64,000 nucleotides of DNA from Streptomyces sp. NA02950 (GTDB lineage: Bacteria; Actinomycetota; Actinomycetes; Streptomycetales; Streptomycetaceae). Below, piece by piece: positions 32,401-44,800 of the stretch (its first letter is position 1; the number at the start of each line of letters is the position of its first letter). The stretch spans positions 5,205,001-5,269,000 of the forward strand of contig NZ_CP054916.1 in assembly GCF_013364155.1 (NCBI RefSeq). Reading direction: 5' to 3'. The notes under the pieces were generated by a model. It searched no databases, was not told the origin of the DNA, and worked only from the letters and a program-made list of their open reading frames with translations. The position numbers and the translations under genes were made by a program.

Positions 32401-32817
32401 GAGCACGGCCCGGAGCTGGCCGCGCTCGCCGCACCGCAGATCGGGTTCAACTACCTCGGCCGGTTCGCGGCCGTGGACCCCGAAGAGGTGCGCGCCGAGG
32501 ACTGGGCGGCGCCCCCGGAGGCCGTCGAGACCCTGGGCTCCGGAGCCGATCCGGCCCTGCCCCTGGCCCACGCGATCGGCGTCAGCGCCGTCGCCCAGGA
32601 CCGCCCCGACGGGGTGCGTCTGGTGGCCATCTGGTCCTGGCCGGGCGAACTGCTGGCGGAGGACGAGGTCCGCCGGGTGGCCGACTACTGGTTCGAGGCG
32701 CTGAGCGCCCTGGTCACGCACGCCGAACGCCCCGAGGCGGGCGGCTTCACCCCGTCCGACCTCTCCCTGCTGTCGCTGTCGCAGGACGAGATCGACGCGT
32801 TCGAGAGTGGGCTTTAG
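17407..32817 (+). CDS. NRPS 2: modules 3-6 (C-A-T-E / C-A-T / C-A-T-E* / C-T-E)
   Basis: A 5136-residue synthetase. Module 3 is C (H144 in HHILLDG), A (Y603 in YTSGSTG), T (Ser986) and E. Module 4 is C, A, T (Ser2529, GGNS). Module 5 is C, A, T (Ser3588) and an E-like domain with its motif changed to HQLAADP (from H3774) and EGHGR changed to VAADGR. Module 6 is C, T (Ser4589) and E (H4778-H4779 intact), with no A domain. The T-domain type (GGDS before E, GGNS before LCL) and C-domain type ([13 protein letters not shown] after [13 protein letters not shown] after plain T) agree throughout. ATG 17407 overlaps the NRPS 1 stop and has GGAGG at 17394-17398. The C-terminal [18 protein letters not shown] is a typical post-E docking segment for NRPS 3. 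Confidence 0.95.
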   Translation: MTKSGPEDILPLSPLQEGLLFHALYDEKGHDVYTVQVVLDLGGALEVAALRESAAALLRRHANLRVGFLHPKQSRPVQVVSREVELPWAEADLGGLGAEKRAAELERLQNAEKAHGFDLSRPPLMRFLLVRLGEGAYRFLCTFHHILLDGWSTSVLLGELFELYGRGGDTAALPAVTPFRTHLAWLAGQDGTRAEKVWKQALEGIDAPTRLAPADPGRAVVHPEQLALELTEAETEALSARLRGRDLTFSTAVHGAWALLLAALTGRDDVTFGTVVSGRPPEVAGVERMVGMLINTLPVRMRITPGTPLADALAGLQREHMELMPFQHLGMSEIHRLAGHSELFDTYVAFENFPFDLESLRALAGELRIDGFDVLDANHYPLCLVAHVFEGRLRLVLNYRPDLFARADVAVAGERLVRILRTLIDEPDRPAGRIALLSEDERRELGGGRTTGRAVEPVTFCELFAAQVGRSPDAVAVESADVALSYAGLAARADALAGRLSAAGVGPEDVVALVLGRSVESVVASLAVMRAGAAYLPVDPDYPAERVAFMLDDARPVVVLTTEAYAEVVPGGRAVLMVDGTEASSAAPVPVPVALDGPAYVIYTSGSTGVPKGVVVSHRGIAAFAAAERERFAVSADSRVLQFSSPSFDASVLELCMTLTSGATLVVPAPGPLAGEPLAEVISGRWVTHALIPPAALASVPAGSLPDFRCLVVGGEACPAELVERWAPGRRMVNAYGPTESTVAVSMSEPLTAGTGTPPIGTPVPGTRAYVLDGSLRLAPPGVAGELYVAGPGLARGYLRRAALTAERFTADPYGPPGSRMYRTGDVVRRRADGQLEFVGRADDQVKIRGFRIELGEIEAVLARHEELDGAAVVVHESQPGVRQLVAYVVPAPGRTPGAEALRDHVAGLLPAYMVPALFIPLAALPLMVNGKLDRKALPAPDLGSDDTGREPATDREKLLCALFAEVLGVEKVGADQSFFELGGDSIGSIQLISRARKAGLRFSPRDVFSHKTVEALARVATEGKAPARRTAPSDGIGGVPLTPIIHWFSEHGGPVDEFNQSMPVPVPAGLDAERVGQVLQTLLDHHDALRLRLHRIEDIGEWTLEVAPRGAVRAEDCLRRVDTAGLGADALPALTAEEFGAAQARLAPGEGRMVQAVWCDAGPAEPGRLLLVIHHLAVDGVSWRILLPELTAALEAAAAGRRFVPEPVGTSFRAWARALTAAASEPERMREMPLWREVLGGGDPALTARPLDPARDTLATAGHLTLRLPAEVTEPLLGRVPAAFRAEVNDVLLTALALAVADWRRRHGRGDTSSVLVGLEGHGREEIVPGVDLSRTVGWFTSLYPVRLDPGSLSREQRAAAGPELAGALKRVKEQLRAVPDHGIGYGLLRYLNPRTAVTLAKYAEPQIGFNYLGRIGTADGADGSGDGLGGGAGAATPLPYALTVNAVTETHPDGPRLSATWTWPGELLTEDEVAEVARAWFDALQALVAHADRPGGGGLSPSDLPLVELDQEEIDRLAAAQPGLADVLPLSPLQEGLLFHTAYDQDAEDVYITRLAVDVTGRLDTGALRAAVSGLLRRHDTLRAGFHRTADGRPLQLIPHEAALPWNEIDLSGLGEDERTAELDRLLHAERAHRFDPELPPLLRFTLIRLAEDAHRLLFAAHHLLLDGWSAPVLAGELFALYGSGGEDTVLPPVVPYRDYLAWLARQDRGAAEDAWRTALAGVDGPTLVAPDATGRAAVLPGRITDELPAELTAALGALARRHGLTMNAVVQGAWGLVLAGLTGRDDVLFGETVSGRPPELPGVESMVGLFSNTVPVRVRVDPAASLLDTLVRVQEGRVGLLAHHYLGLADLQRLTGLGTLFDTAVVFENYPSNGADGADGAGGPVHGLTLTEVDTKGDNHYPLGVVVMRDERRMALHWYHRPDLIEADTATAITVRMRRLLETIAATPELPVGRVDLLGEEERARLESQWAGPELPASDRTLPELFEAQVSRTPDAPALFHDGTELSYAEVETRANRLARLLAERGAGPERLVAVAMERSAELVVALLAVVKSGAAYVPVDPAYPAERIGSMLADSAPVLLVTTAELAAGLPGDDVARVVVDDADTAAALAALPSGGLTDDDRAAPLTPDHPAYVIYTSGSTGRPKGVVVAHRSVADYLAWTARTYPGAAGAALLHSPVSFDLTVTALFTPLVTGGAVLVGALEENDPVAARLAATPVTFMKATPSHLPLLGALPDGFSPAQELLLGGEALVGEALAEWRARHPAATVWNVYGPTEATVNCTEYRIAPGAELPGGPVPMGRPQGNVRAYVLDAALRPVPAGVVGELYIAGTALARGYLGRPALTAERFTADPYGPAGTRMYRTGDLARRRADGNLVFAGRADDQVKLHGHRIEPGEVAAAVAAHPDVAAQAVVVREDRPGTRRLIAYATARPGRTLDGAAVRERMAGALPAYLVPDAVVVLDALPLTAHGKLDRAALPEPEFRSGTAAARTPRTPQEEILCGLFARVLEIPEAGVEDDFFALGGNSLSAVRLLSRVRSAFGAEVDVRAVFEAPTARLLARRLADAGGARPALVPAARPDEIPLSFAQSRLWFLGRLHGPSGTYNVPIAIRLRGTLDRDALRAALGDVLARHESLRTVFHDTQGRPRQHILAPEEITVPLETADTSATGLAEALRGAAARGFDLAAELPLRAHLFRVAEDEHVLLLTVHHIASDGWSNAPLARDLSTAYAARVQGRTPDLAPLPVQYADYTLWQRTVLGSEDDPDSLISRQLDFWADALDGAPAELPLPTDRPRPAEPGHEGGTVEFGYDPDLHARLVELAREHQVSLFMVVQAGLAVLLHRLGAGDDIPIGTAVAGRADEALEDLVGFFVNTLVLRTDLSGDPDFGELLGRVRAADLAAYAHQDVPFERLVDALGTDRTRAHSPLFQVFLAFQNNAAPRLELPGLTASPADFALTSAKADLGVELGEVFDADGAPAGLRGQITYRTELFDHTTVEALAARFRAVLAAVAGDPHQPVGRVELLGGEDRRRVLVEWNDTAREAGPATFPDLFAAQAARTPDRTAVVAGAQSLTYAELNARANRWARLLIARGAGPEHLVAVAVPRSPDWLAVTLGVLKAGAAYLPVDPGYPDERIAFIARDARPALVLTTAAEAGRIGAATGAPPLVVDGAETAAEAAAAATGDPADADRLRPLTVAHPAYVIYTSGSTGRPKGVVVTHTGIASMAGAHRETFALDADSRVLQAVSPSFDVSMADLAMTLLSGAALVLPEGHGAPVGPELAALLRDQAITHFQLTAGALATVPDTELPSLRTVGVGGESCAPDQVARWSAGRRMVNAYGPSETTVAATMSRPLTGAVRAPIGGPVWNTRVYVLDDRLAPVPPGVAGELYIAGAGLARGYLHRPVLTAERFVADPFGGPGERLYRTGDVVRHRQDGQLEFVGRADDQVKIRGFRIELGEIEAALAAHPKVDRAAVAVRPDEHGRDRLIGYAVAKGGRPPGPEALRAHLAARLPAYMVPAALVTLDELPLTAHGKVDRAALPEPELGAGGGGREPRDAKERLLCALIGELLGVERVGIDDGFFELGGDSIVSIQLVSRALEAGLEFTAADVLRHRTVEELAAAAVAVGEAERTAPDTGVGEIPLTPALHVLRTGAPADHLGRDALVERAVRGGDGPAAALQALLDHHDTLRLRLTRRVGDHVWSLETLPRGAVSAGDLLTRVDARELTGEPLDAAVREEAAAARARLAPESGVVVRAVWFDAGPGAVHRLLLVVHQLAADPGSWPVLLGDLDEAWRAADEGRTPAFTPVATSFRAWAERLAAEAADPARIEEVAVWTGVLGAGDTPLGDRALDASRDLAATARTLEVTLPAGALTEVARRFTTDPDTVLLTALALAVAEWRDRHGRPAPAGLLLDVAADGRTRAPAELSGTVGPFTATRPVRLDTGDAPEPGAALKRIKERLAAVPDHGVGYGLLRHLNPQTAAVFAGFAAPQIRVTPGAAVPTPPGAPDTPLPYALDIEWAVTGGGEPTARWTWAGELLAGTDVRELADGWRAALAALASGTGAGGRTPSDFPLVSLTQAEVDTLERDHPDLVEVLPLAPLQEGLLFHSLYSDTELDVYTVQFGLDLEGEPDPGALRAAVAGLLRRHPNLRAGFAHDGLAQPVQIVLAEGELPWSERDLSAVPEEERGAELARVMAGDRAHRFDPARPPLLRCTLVRLATGRHRLVLTWHHLLLDGWSTPVLLDELMRLYAAEGDGSGLPPARPYRDYLRWLTDRDREATRAAWRRELSGLAGPTLLAPADPDRPPVMTEKVSANMPRALVSALTATAQRHGVTMNTVVQAAWGLLLSRITGSGDVVFGTTVAGRPPQVAGVERMVGLFINTVPVRVRIDPAEPLEALLRRLWERQTELMPHEHIRLVELRRETGHGELFDTLLVFQNVPADGAGFGGEDDGRVRAVDLEMNDATHYPLTLDAGLDGTELHCRLGYRPDLFTATEIAGLMAALRGVLAAMAEAPGSPVGELGDDAPARWWASVRPALEARARTGGDDPAGAGEGTGGSREELLTTLFREVLGVEEVGPDDDFFELGGDSIVSIQLAGKARKAGLLISLREVFRHKTVRALARVAREETAAAPAEAPEDALGELPLTPVMLDLYERGGPTGTVHQASLVQVPADCSESLLAAALQAVLDHHDMLRAKLLPAGGGAGPRLEVAPKGAVEAARLISRADIAGVAPSALIERVAAEQVRVQGELSPEDGELVRAVWFDAGRDRPGRLLLVVHHLAVDGVSWRVLQEDLEAAWQSVTAGEDVRLAPVGTSFRRWARLLAEEATAGKRGGEPELWRSVLATDDPALADRPLDPARDVVGSARSFTVTLPGEVAEPLLGRVPAAFNAGVDDVLLTGLALAVARRRRERGRGEGSALLVGLEGHGREEIADGVDLSRTVGWFTSLYPVAVDPGPVSEEELRTGGPALGTALKAVKEQLRALPDKGLGYGLLRHLHPEHGPELAALAAPQIGFNYLGRFAAVDPEEVRAEDWAAPPEAVETLGSGADPALPLAHAIGVSAVAQDRPDGVRLVAIWSWPGELLAEDEVRRVADYWFEALSALVTHAERPEAGGFTPSDLSLLSLSQDEIDAFESGL
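17431..21950 (+). other. NRPS module 3: C-A-T-E, unassigned hydrophobic D-residue
   Basis: DCL-type C domain following the module 2 E domain. The A code is D-A-L-L-V-G-A-V-A-K, which I cannot assign with confidence; a hydrophobic pocket is likely. The A domain is almost identical in DNA to that of module 9. The E domain is intact ([16 protein letters not shown]). Confidence 0.85.
18758..19983 (+). repeat. A-domain DNA repeat, copy 1 (module 3)
   Basis: About 1.2 kb, almost identical to 42005-43230 (constant offset of 23,247 bp). It covers the A domain from before [10 protein letters not shown] to IELGEIE. One clearly divergent patch lies at about 19449-19519, plus an isolated change near 19379. 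Flanking C and T domains are not identical, so the match is confined to the A core. Confidence 0.92.
21985..25110 (+). other. NRPS module 4: C-A-T, unassigned (Asx-like code)
   Basis: DCL-type C domain after an active E. The A code is D-L-T-K-L-G-V-V-N-K. The DLTK start and Lys at position 4 recall Asp/Asn activators, but V and N at positions 7 and 9 differ, so the residue may be a related polar amino acid. The T domain is GGNS, with no E. Confidence 0.8.
25150..29640 (+). other. NRPS module 5: C-A-T-E* with a degenerate epimerisation domain
   Basis: LCL-type C. The A code is D-V-A-Q-G-G-A-V-A-K, unassigned. The T domain is GGDS. The E-like domain (28318-29640) keeps the fold landmarks ([24 protein letters not shown]) but lost the His-His and Asp-Gly of HHxxxDG (now HQLAADP, 28726-28746) and the Glu-containing EGHGR (VAADGR at 29149). 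It should be inactive. Confidence 0.85.
29683..32770 (+). other. NRPS module 6: C-T-E, no A domain
   Basis: DCL-type C ([21 protein letters not shown]). It passes directly by a Gly/Ala-rich linker (about 30960-31075) to T (GGDS, Ser4589) and an intact E domain. No A-domain motif is present. The residue must be loaded in trans and then turned into the D form. Confidence 0.9.
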
Positions 32818-32838
32818 CTGATGAAAGGACACAGCGAA

Positions 32839-35800
32839 GTGACGAAGCCGGGCTTCGTGGACGTGTGGCCGCTGTCCCCGCTCCAGAAGGGCATGCTGTT
32901 CCACGCCCTGTACGAGGAGCACAGCGCGGATGTCTATGTCATCCAGATGGCTCTCGACCTGCGCCGGGACGTGGACGCCGGGCTGCTGCGCGGCGCCGTG
33001 GGGACGGTGCTCGCGCGCCATGACAACCTGCGGGCCAGTTTCCGCAACCGCACCAGCGGCGAACCGGTGCAGGTGATCCTGCGCGAGGCCGAACCCGACT
33101 GGGCCGAACACGATCTGCGCGGGGTGGCCGGGGCGGACCGGGAGGCGGAACTCGCCCGGCTGCTGGCGGACGACCGTACCCGGCGGTTCGACCTGGCCCG
33201 GCCGCCGCTGCGGTTCTCGCTGGTGCGGCTGGCCGACGCCGAGTACCGGTTTGTGTTCACCGCCCATCACATCCTGCTGGACGGCTGGTCCATGCCGCTG
33301 GTGCTGGGCGAACTGATGGCGCTGTACACCAGCGGCGGGGACGCCTCGGCGCTGCCGCCGGTCGCCCCGTACCGCGACTACCTGGCCTGGCTGGCCCGGC
33401 AGGACCGGGCCGAGGCGGAGGAGACGTGGCGGCGCGCGCTGGCCGGTCTGGACGGGCCTACGCTGGTGGCGCCGCCCGACCCGGCGCGCGGCCCCGCGCT
33501 GCCCGCGACGCTGATCGAGGAGGTGGACGCGGAGCTGGCGGCCGGACTGGCCCGCCGGGCCCGCGCCCACGGGCTGACGCTCAACAGCGTGGTGCAGACC
33601 GCGTGGGGGCTGGTGCTGGCCGGGCTGACCGGCCGGGACGACGTGGTGTTCGGCGAGACCGTCTCCGGCCGCCCGCCGGAGCTGCCGGGTGTGGAGTCCA
33701 TGGTCGGGCTGTTCATCAACACCCTGCCGGTGCGGCTGCGGATCGACCCGGAGCGTTCGCTCGCCGAGCTGGCGCGCGGGCTCCAGGACCAGCAGAGCGA
33801 ACTCATCGCCGCCAAGCACCTGGGGCTTGCCGAGATCCAGCAACTGGTGGGCGGCGGGGAGCTGTTCGACGCCATCACCATCTTCGCCAACTATCCGATC
33901 GACACCGACACCCTGAAGAACTCCGCCGAGGGCATCGGGGCCGTCGCCGCCACCACGGTGGACGCCACCCACTACACCCTCAACCTGGAGGGCACGGTCC
34001 GCGGGGAGCGGATGACGGTCCGGCTGGACCACCGGCCGGACCTGTTCGCGGACGGCGCCGGACGGGAGATCCTGGACCGCTTCCTCGCCGTCCTGGCCGC
34101 GTTCGCCGCCGACCCCGGGCGGCCCGCCGGATCGGTGCCCGCCTTCACCCCCGAGGACCGGGCCCGGCTGGTGACCGCGAGGCCCGCCACCACCCGGGAG
34201 CCCGTGGCGGAGGCGTCCGGCGGCGCGCCGCGCACCGAGCGCGAGACGGCGCTGTGCGCGCTCTTCGCCGAGGTGCTGGGTGTGGCCCCGGTCGGGGTCC
34301 ACGACAGCTTCTTCGAACTGGGCGGGGACAGCATCTCCTCCATCCAGCTCGCCCACCGCGCCCGCAAGGAGGGCGTCGAGATCACCCTGCGGGAGATCTT
34401 CGAGCACCGTACGGTGGCCCGGCTCGCCGCCCTCGACCACGGCCCCCGGCAGCCCGCCGTGACCGCCGAGGACGGGGTGGGCGCCGTCGTGCCCACTCCG
34501 ATCATGCGCTGGCAGCAGGCCAGGGGCGGCCCGGTCGACGCCTTCAACCAGACCATGACCCTGCCGGTGCCGGCCGGGCTCGCACTGGAACAGGTCCGGG
34601 CCGCCGTCCAGGCGCTGCTGGACCGGCACGACGCGCTGCGGCTGCGGCTGGCCCGCACCCCCGGCGCCGACTGGGCGCTCACCGTGGACCCGGTGGGCGC
34701 CGTCCGGGCCGAGGACTGCGTACGCCGCGCCGGGAACCCGGACGACGAGGAGGAGCTGCGGGTCGCGATGCGGCGGCTGGCGCCCGAGGACGGCCGGATG
34801 CTCCAGGCCGTCTGGTACGACGCCGGGGCCGCCCCGGGACGGCTCACCGTGATCGCCCACCACCTGGTGGTCGACGGGGTGTCCTGGCGGGTGCTGCTGC
34901 CCGATCTGGAGGCGGCTCTGGACGCGCTCACCGACGGCAAGACCCCCGAACTGGAGCCGGTGGGCACCTCGTTCCGCCGCTGGACGCAGCTGCTGGCCGA
35001 GAACGCCACCGCGCCCGGCCGCGTCGCCGAACTGGACCTGTGGCGCGCCATCGCCGCCACGGACGACCCCGCGCTCACCGACCGCCCGCTGGACCCGGCC
35101 CGCGATGTGGTGGGCGCCGCCCGGCAGTTGACGCTCACCCTGCCCGCCGAGGTGGCCGAACCGCTGCTGGGCCAGGTGCCCGCCGCGTACCACGCCGGGA
35201 TCAACGAGGTGCTGCTCACCGGTCTCGCACTGGCCGTCGCCCGCTGGCGGCGCGAACGCGGCCGGGGCGACGGCTCCGCGGTGCTGGTGGGCCTCGAGGG
35301 CCACGGCCGCGAGGAGATCGCCGAGGGCATCGACCTGTCCCGTACGGTCGGCTGGTTCACCAGCCTGTTCCCGGTGGCCCTCGACCCCGGCACGCTGCCG
35401 GAGGACGAGCTGTGGACCGGCGGCCGGGCGCTGGACACCGCGCTGAAGACCGTCAAGGAGCAGCTGCGCGCCATCCCCGACAAGGGCCTCGGCTACGGGC
35501 TGCTGCGCCATCTCAACCCCGCCACCGGACCGGAGCTGGCCGCCTTCGCCGAACCCCAGATCGGCTTCAACTACCTGGGCCGGATGGGCGAGGCCGACGC
35601 CGAGGACGCCGCCGCCGCCGACACCGTGGCGGTGCGCGACCTCACCGGCGCGGGCGACCCCGCCATGCCGCTCGGCTATCCCCTGGAGGTCAACGCCGCG
35701 GCCCTGGCCTACCCCGACGGGCAGCGGCTGGTGGCCTCCTGGACCTTCTCCGCGGAACTGCTCACCGAGGAGGAGGTCGGCGAGGTCGCCCGGATGTGGT

Positions 35801-38800
35801 TCGACGCGCTGCGCGCCCTGGCCACCGCCGCGACCCGGCCCGACGCGGGCGGGCTCACCCCCTCCGACCTGCCACTGGTGACCGTCGGCCAGGACGAGAT
35901 CGACCGGCTGGCGGCGGCGCCCGGCGGACTCGCCGACCTCCTGCCGCTCTCCCCGCTCCAGCAGGGGCTGCTGTTCCACTCCGTCTACGACGAGTCCGCG
36001 CCGGACGTCTACACCATCCAGTCCGCCCTGGAGCTCCACGGCCCCCTGGACGGCGCGCGGCTGCGCGCCGCCACCCGCACCTTGCTGCGCCGCCACGGCA
36101 ATCTGCGCGCCGCCTTCGTCACCTCCGCCTCCGGCATGTCCCTCCAGGTCGTGCCGCGCGAGGCCGAGGTGCCCTGGGCCGAGGTGGACCTGAGCGGGCT
36201 GGACGAGGAGGCGCGGCGGACCGAACTGGACCGGCTGCTGGCCGCCGACCGCGCCGAGCGGTTCGATCTCACCGCGCCGCCGCTGCTGCGCTGCACCCTG
36301 GTCCGGCTCGGCACCGACCGGCACCGCTTCGTGCTCACCGTGCACCACATCGCGGTGGACGGCTGGTCGATGCCGCTGCTCATCGGGGAGCTGTTCGAGC
36401 TGTACGGCCGGGGCGGCGACGACACCGCACTGCCCCCGGCCGTTCCGTACCGCGACTATCTGGCCTGGCTGGCCGCACAGGACCGGCAGGTGTCCGAGGA
36501 CGCCTGGCGGACCGCGCTCGACGGCGTCACCGAGCCGACCCTGCTGGTGTCCGGCGCCCCCGCGGACCGCGCCCCCGCCGCGCCCGAGCGGTGGACCCAG
36601 GAGCTGCCCGCGGAGCTGAGCCAGGGGCTGCTCGCCGCCGCCCGCGAACACGGGCTGACCGTCAACACCGTGGTGCAGGCCGCGTGGGGGGTGGTGCTCG
36701 GCGCGCTCACCGGCCGTGAGGACGTGGTGTTCGGCTCGACGGTCTCCGGGCGCCCGCCGGAGCTGCCCGGTGTGGAGTCCATGGTCGGGCTGTTCATCAA
36801 CACCCTGCCGGTGCGGGTGGACACCCGGCCCGGGGAGAACCTCGCCGGGATGGCCGGCCGGCTCCAGTCCCGGCAGTCGGGGTTGCTGGCCCACCAGTAC
36901 CTGGGCCTGGCCGACCTCCAGAGGCTCACCGGCACCGGGGAACTCTTCGACACCCTGGTGGTGTTCGAGAACTATCCGGTGGACGCCGAGACCCTGGAGT
37001 CCACCGCCCGCGACCTCGGGGTCGTCGACGCCGACGTCCGGGACGCGGTGCACTACCCGCTGGGGCTGCTGGCCGCCCAGCGCGGTGACGCGCTGTCGCT
37101 GACCTGGTCCCACCGCCCCGATCTGCTGGACGCGGCCGCCGTACGGACCCTGGCCGGGCGCTACCGGCGGGTGCTGGAGGCGTTCGCCGCCGACCCCACC
37201 ACACCCGTGGGCAGGCTCGATCTGAGCACCGAGGACGAGCGGGCGCCGCGGCGGGCCGCGGCCGACGCGGCGGACGGCGCGGCCGAGGACGAGCCGCACA
37301 CCCTCACCGAGGTCTTCGAGACCGCCGCCGCGGCCACCCCGGACGCCACCGCCGTGGTGTGCGGGGACACCGCGCTGAGCTACGCCGAACTGAACGCGCG
37401 CGCCAACCGGCTGGCCCACCAGCTGATCGACCGTGGCGCCGGGCCCGAGCGGCTGGTGGCGCTCGCGCTGCCGCGCTCGGCCGAGACGATCGTGGCGCTG
37501 CTGGCCGTCCTCAAGGCGGGCGCGGCCTATCTGCCGCTGGACCCGGACTACCCGGCCGACCGCCTCGCGTACATGGTCGGCGACGCGGCGCCCGCGCTGG
37601 TGCTCACCGCCACCGGAGCCGGCCCGGCCGCGGTACCCGAGGGGGTGCCGGTGCTGGCCCTGGACGACCCGGCCGTACGGGAGGAGCTGGCCGGGCGGCC
37701 GGAGACCGACCCCACCGACGCCGACCGGACGGCCGCGCTCACCCCCGACGCCCCGGCGTACGTCATCTACACCTCGGGCTCGACCGGCCGCCCCAAGGGC
37801 GTCGTGGTCCCGCACCGCAACGCCGTGCGGCTGTTCACCGCCACCGACCACTGGTTCGGCTTCGGCCCCGACGACGTGTGGACCATGTTCCACTCCTACG
37901 CCTTCGACTTCTCGGTGTGGGAGATCTGGGGCCCGCTGCTGCACGGCGGACGGCTGGTGGTGGTCGACCACACCGTCAGCCGTTCCCCCGAGGCGTTCCT
38001 CGAACTGCTGGTCCGCGAGCGGGTCACGGTGCTCAGCCAGACCCCGTCCGCCTTCTACCAGCTGATGGCCGCCGACCGGGAGCACCCCGGACTCGGCCGC
38101 CGACTGGCCCTGCGCACCGTCGTCTTCGGCGGTGAGGCACTGGACCCGTGGCGCCTGGCGGAGTGGTACGAGCGGCACGGCGACGACGCGCCGCGGCTGG
38201 TCAACATGTACGGGATCACCGAGACCACCGTGCACGTCAGCCATGCCGCCCTGGACCGGGCGGGCGCGGCCGCCGCGACCGGCAGTGTCATCGGCGAGGC
38301 CATCCCCGATCTGCGGGTGCAGGTCCTGGACCCGGCACTGCGGCCCGTACTGCCCGGCGCGCCCGGCGAGATGTACATCTCCGGCGCGGGTCTCGCCCGC
38401 GGCTACCTCGGGCGCCCGGCGCTCACCGCGGGCCGCTTCGTCGCCGACCCCTTCGGCCCGCCCGGCGGCCGGATGTACCGCTCGGGCGACCTGGCCCGCC
38501 GGGGCCCGGACGGACGGCTGGAGTACCTGGGGCGCGCCGACGACCAGGTGAAGATCCGCGGCTTCCGGATCGAACCGGGCGAGATCGAGGCCGTGCTCGC
38601 CGGGCATCCGGCGGTCGGGCAGGTGGCGGTGCGGGTCCGCGAGGACCGGCCGGGCCACCGGCTGCTGGCCGCCTATGTGGTGCCCGCGCCGGGCGCCGCG
38701 GCGGACGGGGGCGAGCTGCGCGAACACGCCGCCGCCGCGCTGCCGGACCATATGGTCCCCGCGGCCTTCGTCACCCTCGACGCGCTGCCGCTGACCGTCA

Positions 38801-41800
38801 ACGGCAAGCTGGACCACCGGGCGCTGCCCGCCCCGGCGTTCGGAGGCGGAAGCGGTGACGAGGGCGGTGGCGAGGGCGCGCGGGCGCCGCGCACCGCCGC
38901 CGAGGAGACGCTGTGCGCGCTCTTCGCCGAGGTGCTGGGGGTCGGGACGGTCGGTGTCGACGACAGCTTCTTCGAGCTGGGCGGCGACAGCATCATCTCG
39001 ATCCAGCTGGTCGGCCGGGCCCGTGCGGAGGGGCTGCGGTTCAGCCCGCGCGATGTGTTCGCCCACCGCACGGTGGCGGCCCTGGCCGCTGCCGTCGCCA
39101 CCGCTGACAGCACGGCGGAGACGGCCGCCGAGGAGGCGTCCTCCTCCGACGGCGTCGGCGAGATCCCGCTCACCCCGATCGTCCACTGGCTGCGGGAACG
39201 CGGCGGCACCATCGACCAGTTCAACCAGACCATGTCGATGCCCGTGCCGCCCGGCACCGACGCGGCCACCCTGCACGGCGCGCTCCAGGCCGTGCTGGAC
39301 CACCACGACGCGCTGCGGATGACCCTGTCCCGGATCGCCGAGGACATCGGGTGGTCGCTGGAGACCGCGCCGCCCGGCGCCGTACGGGCCGAGGACTGTC
39401 TGCGCCGGGTGGACGCGGCCGCGCTGGTGCGCACCGGGCTCACCGAGGACCGGCTCGACACGCTGGCCGCCGAGGAGATCGCCGCCGCACAGGCCGAACT
39501 CGACCCCGACCAGGGCCGGATGGTGCGGGCCGTGTGGTTCGACGCCGGATCCGACGCCCCCGGTCAGCTCGCCGTCGTCGCCCACCACCTGGTGGTCGAC
39601 GGGGTGTCCTGGCGGATTCTGCTGCCCGATCTCCAAGCCGCGATCGACGCGCTGCGCGCGGGGCGCCCGGTCGCCCTCGACCCCGTCGGCACCTCCTTCC
39701 GCCGCTGGTCCCGGCAGCTCACCGAGGCGGCCGGGGAGCCGGAGCGGATGCGGGAACTGGCGCTGTGGCGCGAGATGCTCACCGGCCCCGATCCACTGCT
39801 GACCGACGAACCGCTCGACCCGGCCCGCGACACCATGGGCACCGCGGCCATGCTGCGCTTCACCCTGCCCGCCGAGGTGACCGGGCCGCTGCTGGGCCGG
39901 GTGCCCGCCGCGTTCCGTGCCGGGGTCAACGACGTGCTGCTCACCGCGCTCGCCGTCGCCGTCGACGGTTGGCGCCGCGGCACCGGACGCACCGCCGGAC
40001 GCGGTGAGGGCTCGCAGGTGCTGATCGACCTCGAGGGCCACGGCCGCGAGGAGATCGTGCCCGGAGCCGATCTCTCCCGGACGGTCGGCTGGTTCACCAG
40101 CCTCTACCCGGTGCGGCTGGACGCGGGCGAGCTGACCGGACAGGACATCGCGGCCGCCGGTCCGGCCGTCGGCGCCGCCCTCAAGCGGATCAAGGAGCGG
40201 CTGCGCACCATCCCCGACAACGGCATCGGCTACGGGCTGCTGCGCCATCTCAACCCGCAGACCGCCCGTGCGCTGGGCCGCTGCGCCGAACCCCAGATCG
40301 GCTTCAACTACCTGGGACGGCTGGGCGAGGCACCCGACGCGGACGTCCCCGAGGAGCCGGTGGCCGCGGGCGATCTGTCGGCCGTCGCCGACGCCGCGAT
40401 GCCGCTGCCGCACACCCTCGACCTCACCGCGACCGCCGTCACCCACCCCGACGGACCGCGTCTGGTGGCCAACTGGGTCTACCCCACCCGGCTGCTGACC
40501 GAGGCCGACGTACGGGAGCTGGGCCGGGCCTGGTTCCGTGCGCTGCGCGCCCTGGTGGCCTACGCCGAACGCCCGGAGGGCGGCGGGCTCACTCCGTCCG
40601 ACCTTCCGCTGGTCGACCTCGGCCAGCAGGAGATCGACCGGCTGGAGGCCGCCCACCCCGGCGGTCTGGCCGATGTCCTCCCGCTCTCCCCGCTCCAGGA
40701 GGGGCTGCTCTTCCACGCCCTCTACGACGAGCGCGGAGCCGATGTCTACAACGTCCAGATGGCGCTGGACCTGCGCGGGGAACTGGACCCGGCCGTACTG
40801 CGCGACGCCGCCCGCACCGTGCTGCGCCGCCACGACAACCTGCGCGCCGCCTTCCGGACCGGCGCCCGCGGACAGTCCCTCCAGGCCATTCCGCGCGAGG
40901 TCGAACCGCCCTGGACGGAGGTGGACCTGAGCGGGCTGGACGAGGACGCGCGGCGGGCCGGGCTGGACCGGCTGCTCGCCGAGGACCTGGCCGCCCGGTT
41001 CGATCTGCGGCGGCCCCCGCTGCTGCGGTTCACCCTGATCCGGCTCGGCGAGGACCAGCACCGGCTGCTCTTCACCAACCACCACATCCTGCTCGACGGC
41101 TGGTCGGGGCCGCTTGTCATGGCCGAGCTGTTCGAGCTGTACGGGCGGGCGGGCGATGCCTCCGGGCTGCCGGAGGTGACCCCGTACCGCGACCATCTGG
41201 CGTGGCTGGCCGAACAGGACCGGCGGGCGGCCGAGGACGCCTGGCGCACCGCGCTGGCCGGGGTGGACGAGCCGACGCTCGTCGCCCCCGCCGACCCGGC
41301 CCGCCGTCCGGTGCGGCCCGAGGCGTGGGAGGGCGGGCTGTCGGCGGACGCCCTCGCGGCGCTCACCGCCCGCGCCCGCCGCCACGGCCTGACCAAGAAC
41401 ACCGTGGTGCAGGCCGCGTGGGGGCTGCTGCTGTGCGCCGCCACCGGCCGGGACGACGTGCTGTTCGGCGAGACCGTGAACGGACGCCCCGCCGAACTCC
41501 CCGGTGTCGAGACCATGGTGGGCCTGTTCATCAACACCCTCCCGGTGCGGGTGACCGTCGAACGCGGCGACACCCTGCTGGACGTGGTGACCCGGCTCCG
41601 GGACCGGCAGCTCGACCTGATGCCGCACAAGTACCTGGGGCTGACCGACATCCAGCGGCTGGCCGGGGCGGGCGGTGCGCTGTTCGACACCTCCACCGCA
41701 TTCGAGAACTTCCCGGTGGACTCCGGCGGCCTGGAGGAGGCCGCCCAGGGGCTCGGGGTCGTGGACGCCGAGATCCAGGACGGTACGCACTATCCGCTCC

Positions 41801-44800
41801 AGCTCGCCGTCACCGACACCGCCCGCGCGCTCACCCTCAAGCTGGACTACCGCCCCGACCTCTTCGACGCGGCCGCGGCACACGCCCTCGGGGAGCGGCT
41901 GGTGCGGCTGCTGGAGGCGTTCGCCGACGACCCGGCGCGGCCGGTGGCGGCGGTGGACCTGCTGTCGGTCACCGAGCGGGAACGGCTCGCGCGGTGGAAC
42001 ACCACCGGCCGTGCGGTGGAACCGGTGACCTTCTGTGAGCTGTTCGCGGCGCAGGTGGGGCGGTCGCCGGACGCGGTGGCGGTGGAGTCGGCGGATGTGG
42101 CGTTGTCGTACGCGGGGTTGGCGGCGCGGGCGGACGCGTTGGCGGGTCGGCTGTCGGCGGCGGGGGTGGGGCCGGAGGATGTGGTGGCCCTGGTGCTGGG
42201 GCGTTCGGTGGAGTCGGTGGTGGCTTCGCTCGCGGTGATGCGGGCGGGGGCGGCGTATCTGCCGGTGGATCCGGACTATCCGGCGGAGCGGGTGGCGTTC
42301 ATGCTGGACGATGCCCGTCCGGTGGTGGTGCTGACCACGGAGGCGTACGCGGAGGTGGTGCCCGGGGGCCGGGCCGTGCTGATGGTCGACGGCACCGAGG
42401 CATCATCGGCCGCGCCCGTGCCGGTCCCCGTCGCGCTCGACGGTCCGGCGTATGTGATCTACACGTCCGGTTCCACCGGTGTGCCGAAGGGTGTGGTGGT
42501 CTCCCACCGTGGCATCGCGGCGTTCGCGGCGGCCGAGCGGGAGCGGTTCGCGGTGTCGGCGGACAGTCGGGTGTTGCAGTTCTCCTCGCCCAGTTTCGAT
42601 GCCTCGGTGCTGGAACTGTGCATGACCCTGACGTCCGGTGCCACGCTGGTCGTTCCGGCCCCTGGACCGCTGGCGGGGGAACCGCTCGCCGAGGTCCTCG
42701 CGGAGCGCCGGGTGACCCACGCCCTGATTCCCCCGGCCGCCCTCGCGACCGTCCCGGCCACCGCGCTGCCGGACTTCCGCTGTCTGGTCGTGGGCGGGGA
42801 GGCGTGCCCGGCGGAGCTGGTGGAGCGCTGGGCGCCGGGCCGCCGGATGGTGAACGCCTACGGTCCGACCGAGTCCACCGTCGCCGTGTCGATGAGCGAG
42901 CCGCTGACCGCGGGGACCGGAACGCCCCCGATCGGCACCCCGGTGCCCGGGACCCGGGCGTATGTGCTGGACGGTTCGCTGCGGCTGGCCCCGCCCGGAG
43001 TGGCCGGTGAACTGTATGTGGCGGGGCCGGGGTTGGCGCGTGGCTATCTGCGGCGTGCGGCGCTGACGGCCGAGCGGTTCACCGCCGATCCCTACGGTCC
43101 GCCCGGGTCGCGGATGTACCGCACCGGGGATGTGGTGCGCCGGCGGGCCGACGGCCAGCTGGAGTTCGTCGGGCGCGCCGACGACCAGGTGAAGATCCGC
43201 GGCTTCCGGATCGAACTCGGCGAGATCGAGAACCGGTTCGCCGGACATCCGGCTGTCGCCCAGGCCGCCGTCGTGGTCCGGGAGGACCGTCCCGGGGACC
43301 GCAGGCTCGTCGGCTACGCCGTGGCCGACCCGTCCGTCACCCCCGCCGAACTGCGCGGGTACCTCGCGGGCGAACTGCCGGGCTATATGGTCCCCGCGGC
43401 CGTCGTGGTCCTGGCCGACGCCCTGCCGCTGACGTCGAACGGCAAGCTGGACCGCGCGGCGCTGCCGGTGCCCGAGTACGGCGCCGCCGGTGAGCGGCGC
43501 GCACCCCGCCACCCCCGCGAGGAGACCCTGTGCGGGCTGTTCGCCGAGGTCCTGGGGATCGACGCGCCCGGTATCGACGACGGCTTCTTCGACCTCGGCG
43601 GCCATTCGCTGCTGGCGACCCGGCTGGTCAACCGGATCCGTACCGAGCTGGGCGCCGAACTCCCGGTGCGGGCCGTCTTCGAGGCGCCGACCGTCGCCGC
43701 GCTGGCCGAGCGGCTGGCCGGGGCGGCCGGGGCCCGGGAGGGCCTGCGTCCGGTGGAGCGGCCGTCGGTGGTCCCGCTGTCGTACGCCCAGCGCCGGCTG
43801 TGGTTCATCAACCAGGTCGAGGGCGGCGGCACCTACAACATCCCGCTCGCCGTGACGCTGCGGGGCGAACTGGACACCGCCGCGCTGCGTGCCGCGCTCG
43901 CCGATGTGGTGGCCCGGCACGAGAGCCTGCGGACGGTCTTCCCGGTGTCCGACGGCGTACCGTCCCAGCACGTCCTGGCACCGGGGGAGGTGGCCCTCGC
44001 CCTGGAGGCGGCGGACATCGACCGGGCCGGGCTCGACCGGGCCCTGGAGGCCGAGGCGGGCCGGGACTTCGACCTCGCGGCCGACATCCCGCTGCGGGCC
44101 CGGCTGCTGCGGCTCGCCCCCGATGAGCATGTGCTGCTGCTGGTGCTGCACCACATCGCCGGGGACGGCGGTTCGCTGGCCCCGCTCGTCCGCGACCTCG
44201 GCACCGCCTACCGCGCGCGGTGCGAGGGGCTGGCGCCCGCGTTCGTGGCGCTGCCGGTCCAGTACGCCGACTACGCGCTGTGGCAGCGGCGGACCCTGGG
44301 CAGCGAGGACGACCCGGACAGCGCCGTCGGCCGTCAGCTCGACCACTGGCGCGGCGCCCTGCACGGGCTGCCGGAGGAGCTGAGCCTGCCGCTGGACCGG
44401 CAGCGCACCGCCGAGGCCGGGGTGAGCGGCGGCACGGTGCCGGTCGTCCTGCCGGAGGGGCTGGCGGAGGGGCTGACGGAGCTGGCGCGGCGCACCGGGG
44501 CCAGTCTGTTCATGGTGTTCCAGGCCGCCGTCGCCGCGCTGCTGACCCGGCTCGGCGGGGGGACGGACATCCCGCTGGGCACGGTGGTGGCGGGCCGCGG
44601 TGACGAGGCGCTGGAGGATCTGGTCGGCTTCTTCGTCAACACGCTGGTGCTGCGCACGGACACCTCGGGCGACCCCGGTTTCCTGGCCCTGGTGGAGCGG
44701 GTGAAGACGGCCGATCTTGCCGCCTTCGCCCACCAGGACGTGCCGTTCGAGCGGCTGGTGGAGGAGCTGAGCCCGGTCCGCTCACTGTCCCGCAACCCGC

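Noticed and set aside
24130..41883. A 5917-codon open frame on the minus strand, antisense to NRPS 2 and 3
   Set aside because: It mirrors the third-position GC bias of the plus-strand NRPS genes and is rich in Arg, Gln, His, Gly and Pro. It contains no recognisable domain.
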